In this document: positions 5,231 through 8,306 of the stretch, piece by piece
Layout of the letters: each line of letters begins with the position of its first letter
Position numbering within the stretch: the first letter of the stretch is position 1
Program-made: the position numbers and the translations under genes
DNA from: an uncultured Clostridia bacterium
Lineage (GTDB): Bacteria; Bacillota; Clostridia; TANB77; CAG-508
Assembly (NCBI GenBank): GCA_944389715.1
Contig: CALXNI010000034.1
Location: 1 to 8,306, forward strand
DNA: 8,306 nt
Direction of reading: 5' to 3'
Notes under the pieces: generated by a model
Told to the model about the DNA's origin: nothing
Databases searched by the model: none
Seen by the model: the letters and a program-made list of their open reading frames with translations, nothing else

Positions 5231-5258
5231 AAATGAAGAATTATTTGGAGGAAAATAT

Positions 5259-7589
5259 ATGTTTTTAACAGACAAAGGACAGATGCAGTCAGTAGAGCAA
5301 GAAACTTATCAAATTATAACTAAAAACCATAAAAAAAATTCAAAAAAAAGACCTAGAAAAAAACATCCAATAATTAGAGGAATATTTAAAACTATTTTAA
5401 TATTAATTCTTATTATATTAATTCTTGTGATAATTGGAGGAGGCTTTGCTGCTTATAAAATATATGAAATAGCAAAAGATGCAAAATTAAGTAAAAACGA
5501 CCTAGCAATAAGATATGAAAATTCCGTAATTAAAGATATGGCTGGTAATGAAATTGGAGTATTAAACGGAGATGAAAACAGGGTAAGTATTAGTTTAGAT
5601 GATATGGCAGAATATTTGCCAAAAGCATTTATATCTATAGAAGATGAAAGATTTTATGAACATCAAGGAGTTGATATAAAAAGAACATTAAGAGCTACAT
5701 ATACATATCTAAAAAACAAAGGAAATTCTCCTTTTGGTGGAAGTACAATAACACAACAATTAGTAAAGAATTTAACTCAAGAAAATGAGGATACTTGGCA
5801 AAGAAAAGTTAGAGAAATGGTAAGAGCTTATTATGTAGAACAAGAAATGTCTAAAGAGGAAATATTAGAATTGTACCTTAATTTGATTTTTTTAGGAGAT
5901 ACTGTATATGGGGTTGAACAAGGATCAAATTATTATTTCAATAAACCTGCAAAAGATTTAAGCTTGGCTGAGTGTGCTTTTTTAGCAGGAATAAATCATT
6001 CTCCTAATTCATATAATCCGTTTGTTGAAGATAATTCAGAAGTATTGGATAGCATAAAAACAAGAACAAGAATTGTTTTAGATAAAATGTATGAATTAGG
6101 AAATATAAATACACAAGAGGAATATATTCAAGCAATACAAGAAGTAGAAAAAGGATTAAATTTTGAAAAGGGTGCATCACCACAAGTAGTATTTTCTTAT
6201 CACACAGATGCGGCAATAAATCAAATAATAAATGAATTTCAGGAATTACATGATTGGACTTATGAACAGGCAAAGTTATATTTATTTAGTGGTGGGTTTA
6301 CAATTTATACAACTCAAGATCCTGATATGCAAGCAAAAATGCAAGAAGAATTTAACGAGGAAAAATATCATACTAGTGATGTTGACCCATATGGTAATTT
6401 GCAAGAAACACAAGCAGCGATGGTATTAATTGATCATAATACTGGATATGTACTTGCAATATCAAGTGGTTTTGACGAAAAAGTAGAGGCATTTGGATTT
6501 AATAGAGCTACAGATGCAAAAAAACAAACTGGTTCATCAATGAAAACTATAGCTGTTTTAGCACCAGCAATAGATCAAGGGATAATTACTGCATCAACAA
6601 TATTTGATGATAATCCTACAAGCTTTAACAATGGTACATATAATCCTAAAAACTTTGGGTATAGCTATAGAGGACTAATTACAGTAAGAGATGCAATTGC
6701 ATATTCACAAAATATACCAATGGTAAAAGCAATGTGCTTGTTAACACCAGAAAAATCAATAGAATTTTTAAAGAGTGTTGGAATTACTTCAATTGATGAA
6801 GAAAAAGACAATGTATTGCCTCTAGCTTTAGGAGGACTAACTTGGGGAGTAACTCCACTTGAAATGGCGGGAGCGTATGCAGCAATAGCAAATGGAGGAG
6901 AGTATATAAAGCCAACTTTTTATACAAAAGTTGTGGATTCAAATGGAAATACTGTTTTGGAGGCAGACCAAACAAAAACAAGAGTTATGTCTGAAGAAGC
7001 AGCATATGTAGTAAAAGAAATACTTACACAGCCTATAAAAACAGGTATATCAACTACTTGCGCAATCGAAGGAATAGATGTTGCTGCAAAGACAGGGACA
7101 AGTAACAATGACTATAATAGATGGCTTTGTGGATTTACGCCATATTATACAGCAGCAGTGTGGTATGGGCACGATACAGATGCAACAGTATCAGGATGGG
7201 CAATAAATCCTGCAAGCCAGATTTGGACTGGAGTAATGAAAAGAGTTCATGAAGGCTTAGAACCAAAAACTTTTTATGAAACTAAACCAGAAGGAGTAGT
7301 AGAAGTGCAAGTATGTAAAAAATCAGGTTTTTTAGCAACATCTACTTGCAGAAGCTATAGAACAACATATACAGAGTATTTCGTTAGTGGAACAGAACCG
7401 ATTCAAACATGTCCATACCATTCATCAGCAAGAGTTTGTACAGAAAGTGGATTATTAGCAACCGAAAATTGTCCTAGCACAAGAAGAGTATATGGTAGAG
7501 GAGAATATATTGATGGAGATGGGTTATGGCAAACAAGAGGCTATTATAAACCAAAAAATGTTCCAACAGAGCGTTGCACAATTCATTAA
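5259..7589 (+). CDS. Class A penicillin-binding protein (PBP1A-like transglycosylase/transpeptidase)
   Basis: This bifunctional enzyme polymerises lipid II into glycan strands and cross-links stem peptides on the outer face of the membrane. The 776 residues are, in order: a basic cytoplasmic tail (1-40, KKNSKKRPRKKHP); one membrane segment (about 42-66); a GT51 domain (about 85-265) with IEDERFYEHQG (catalytic Glu128), GGSTITQQL (160-168), RKVREMVRA and KEEILELYLN; and a transpeptidase domain (about 385-660) with SSMK (Ser426, Lys429), SQN (483-485) and KTG (611-613). The C-terminal 95 residues carry two copies of a Cys-x(3)-SG-x-LA-x(3)-Cys unit (Cys686/Cys697 and Cys727/Cys738) plus Cys718 and Cys773. 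Such cysteine-bearing tails occur in other clostridial PBP1A proteins; a disulfide role is inference. The 60-base gap to the PAP2 gene shows no terminator, so the two are probably cotranscribed. Confidence 0.95.
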   Translation: MFLTDKGQMQSVEQETYQIITKNHKKNSKKRPRKKHPIIRGIFKTILILILIILILVIIGGGFAAYKIYEIAKDAKLSKNDLAIRYENSVIKDMAGNEIGVLNGDENRVSISLDDMAEYLPKAFISIEDERFYEHQGVDIKRTLRATYTYLKNKGNSPFGGSTITQQLVKNLTQENEDTWQRKVREMVRAYYVEQEMSKEEILELYLNLIFLGDTVYGVEQGSNYYFNKPAKDLSLAECAFLAGINHSPNSYNPFVEDNSEVLDSIKTRTRIVLDKMYELGNINTQEEYIQAIQEVEKGLNFEKGASPQVVFSYHTDAAINQIINEFQELHDWTYEQAKLYLFSGGFTIYTTQDPDMQAKMQEEFNEEKYHTSDVDPYGNLQETQAAMVLIDHNTGYVLAISSGFDEKVEAFGFNRATDAKKQTGSSMKTIAVLAPAIDQGIITASTIFDDNPTSFNNGTYNPKNFGYSYRGLITVRDAIAYSQNIPMVKAMCLLTPEKSIEFLKSVGITSIDEEKDNVLPLALGGLTWGVTPLEMAGAYAAIANGGEYIKPTFYTKVVDSNGNTVLEADQTKTRVMSEEAAYVVKEILTQPIKTGISTTCAIEGIDVAAKTGTSNNDYNRWLCGFTPYYTAAVWYGHDTDATVSGWAINPASQIWTGVMKRVHEGLEPKTFYETKPEGVVEVQVCKKSGFLATSTCRSYRTTYTEYFVSGTEPIQTCPYHSSARVCTESGLLATENCPSTRRVYGRGEYIDGDGLWQTRGYYKPKNVPTERCTIH

Positions 7590-7649
7590 TATATAATTTG
7601 AAGATTTAGCATTGATTTAATTAGTTACCTAAACCTAAGGAGGATAAAT

Positions 7650-8183
7650 ATGAGTTTTATAACTATGATAGATGAAACAATATATAATCTAATAATAAAA
7701 ATTATGAATACAAATGTAACTGCTACAATGATGTTTATATCCTATTTAGGCTCTGCAGTAACATTAATAACTCTTTCAATTGCCTTTTTAATACTATTTA
7801 AAAATAAAAAAAATCCTAAATTTATAATATTGAATTTAGTTTTAGTATTTATACTAAATAGAATACTAAAACTAATTATAGCAAGACCAAGGCCTCAAAT
7901 ATTAGGATTAGTATTAGAAAACGGATATAGTTTTCCAAGTGGTCATGCAATGGTATCAATGGGATTTTATGGATTCCTAATTTATTTAGCTTATAAAGAT
8001 ATAAAAAATAAAAAAATAAAATATCCATTAATAGTATTTTTATCAGTATTGATACTATTTATAGGTGTTAGTAGAATTTATTTAGGTGTGCATTATTTTA
8101 CTGATGTAATTGGAGGATTTATAATAGGTTTTATATATTTAGTTATTTTTATAAAATATTTGTATAATAAAAAGATTAAATAA
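7650..8183 (+). CDS. PAP2-family membrane phosphatase (possible undecaprenyl-pyrophosphate phosphatase)
   Basis: This integral membrane lipid phosphatase belongs to the PAP2/PgpB superfamily. AAGGAGG (7637-7643) lies 6 bases before the ATG. The 177 residues hold about five to six hydrophobic segments and all three superfamily motifs: K74-x6-R81-P82 (KLIIARPRP), PSGH (96-99), and S141-R142-x5-H148-x3-D152 (SRIYLGVHYFTD), where His99 and His148 are the expected catalytic residues. The position after a class A PBP suggests dephosphorylation of undecaprenyl pyrophosphate for wall synthesis, but phosphatidylglycerophosphate or other lipid phosphates cannot be excluded. The stop codon TAA (8181-8183) lies inside the terminal inverted repeat of a MITE that starts at 8180, so the last residues (YLYNKKIK) may reflect the insertion. 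Confidence 0.9.
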   Translation: MSFITMIDETIYNLIIKIMNTNVTATMMFISYLGSAVTLITLSIAFLILFKNKKNPKFIILNLVLVFILNRILKLIIARPRPQILGLVLENGYSFPSGHAMVSMGFYGFLIYLAYKDIKNKKIKYPLIVFLSVLILFIGVSRIYLGVHYFTDVIGGFIIGFIYLVIFIKYLYNKKIK

Positions 8184-8306
8184 ATTGTAATTTGTGTGAT
8201 AAAATTAATTTTAAAATCTGTAGGGGTCGCACCCCTGGGCGACCCTTAAATATTGATATGCGGGTCGCCGTGGGCGGCGACCCCTACAACATTTGCAATT
8301 ATTTTG
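8180..8306 (+). mobile_element. MITE-like element, copy C (truncated by window edge)
   Basis: It begins with the full 19-bp terminal repeat (8180-8198), identical to 2236-2254, and follows the complete element through the first two GC-rich palindromes to CAATTATTTTG, where the window ends. Bases 8208-8305 are the exact reverse complement of 1-98. The right half of the element is outside the window. The left terminal repeat overlaps the end of the PAP2 reading frame. Confidence 0.85.

Noticed and set aside
6004..7108. Several open frames within the penicillin-binding protein gene in other frames
   Set aside because: They overlap a gene with complete domain motifs, have AT-rich hydrophobic shadow composition and no ribosome binding sites.

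Overview
The window is strongly AT-rich, with Arg codons that are almost all AGA/AGG and strong AGGAGG-type ribosome binding sites. It encodes sporulation (SpoIID, a SpoIIQ-like M23 protein) and Gram-positive wall proteins. This points to an anaerobic, spore-forming low-GC Firmicute of class Clostridia, plausibly an uncultured gut lineage. The species cannot be named from the sequence alone.

Layout. Bases 1-126 and 8180-8306 are inverted, edge-truncated copies of a miniature transposon-like element (MITE); a complete 247-bp copy lies at 2236-2482. Left block (minus strand): a lipoprotein with a VanW domain (2220-1542), then a D-alanyl-D-alanine carboxypeptidase (1476-192), 65 bp apart and probably one operon. 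Middle (plus strand): an unrecognised 58-aa membrane protein (2586-2762), then rpmE (2846-3046) with its own promoter and terminator. Then come spoIID and a spoIIQ-like gene (3208-5058), ended by a long hairpin terminator. Right (plus strand): a class A penicillin-binding protein (5259-7589) and a PAP2-family phosphatase (7650-8183).

Most of the genes act on peptidoglycan or its lipid carrier. The PBP polymerises and cross-links, the carboxypeptidase trims stem peptides, SpoIID and the SpoIIQ-like protein act in forespore engulfment, and the PAP2 enzyme may recycle undecaprenyl pyrophosphate. The VanW-domain lipoprotein is probably wall-associated, with unknown biochemistry.

The most unusual observation is that both minus-strand genes are interrupted by a one-base frame change at the same word, TCT-C-GG. 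In both, skipping one C after a Ser TCT codon and continuing with a Gly GGN codon restores a full-length protein. These two CGG triplets are the only in-frame CGG codons I can find in any gene here. This could be +1 recoding at an unassigned or starved CGG codon, two coincident mutations, or a motif-specific sequencing error. The other findings concern the MITE: its four-hairpin structure, its position directly upstream of the VanW gene's Shine-Dalgarno, its terminal repeat supplying the PAP2 stop codon, and the 98-bp perfect inverted repeat that ends the window on both sides.
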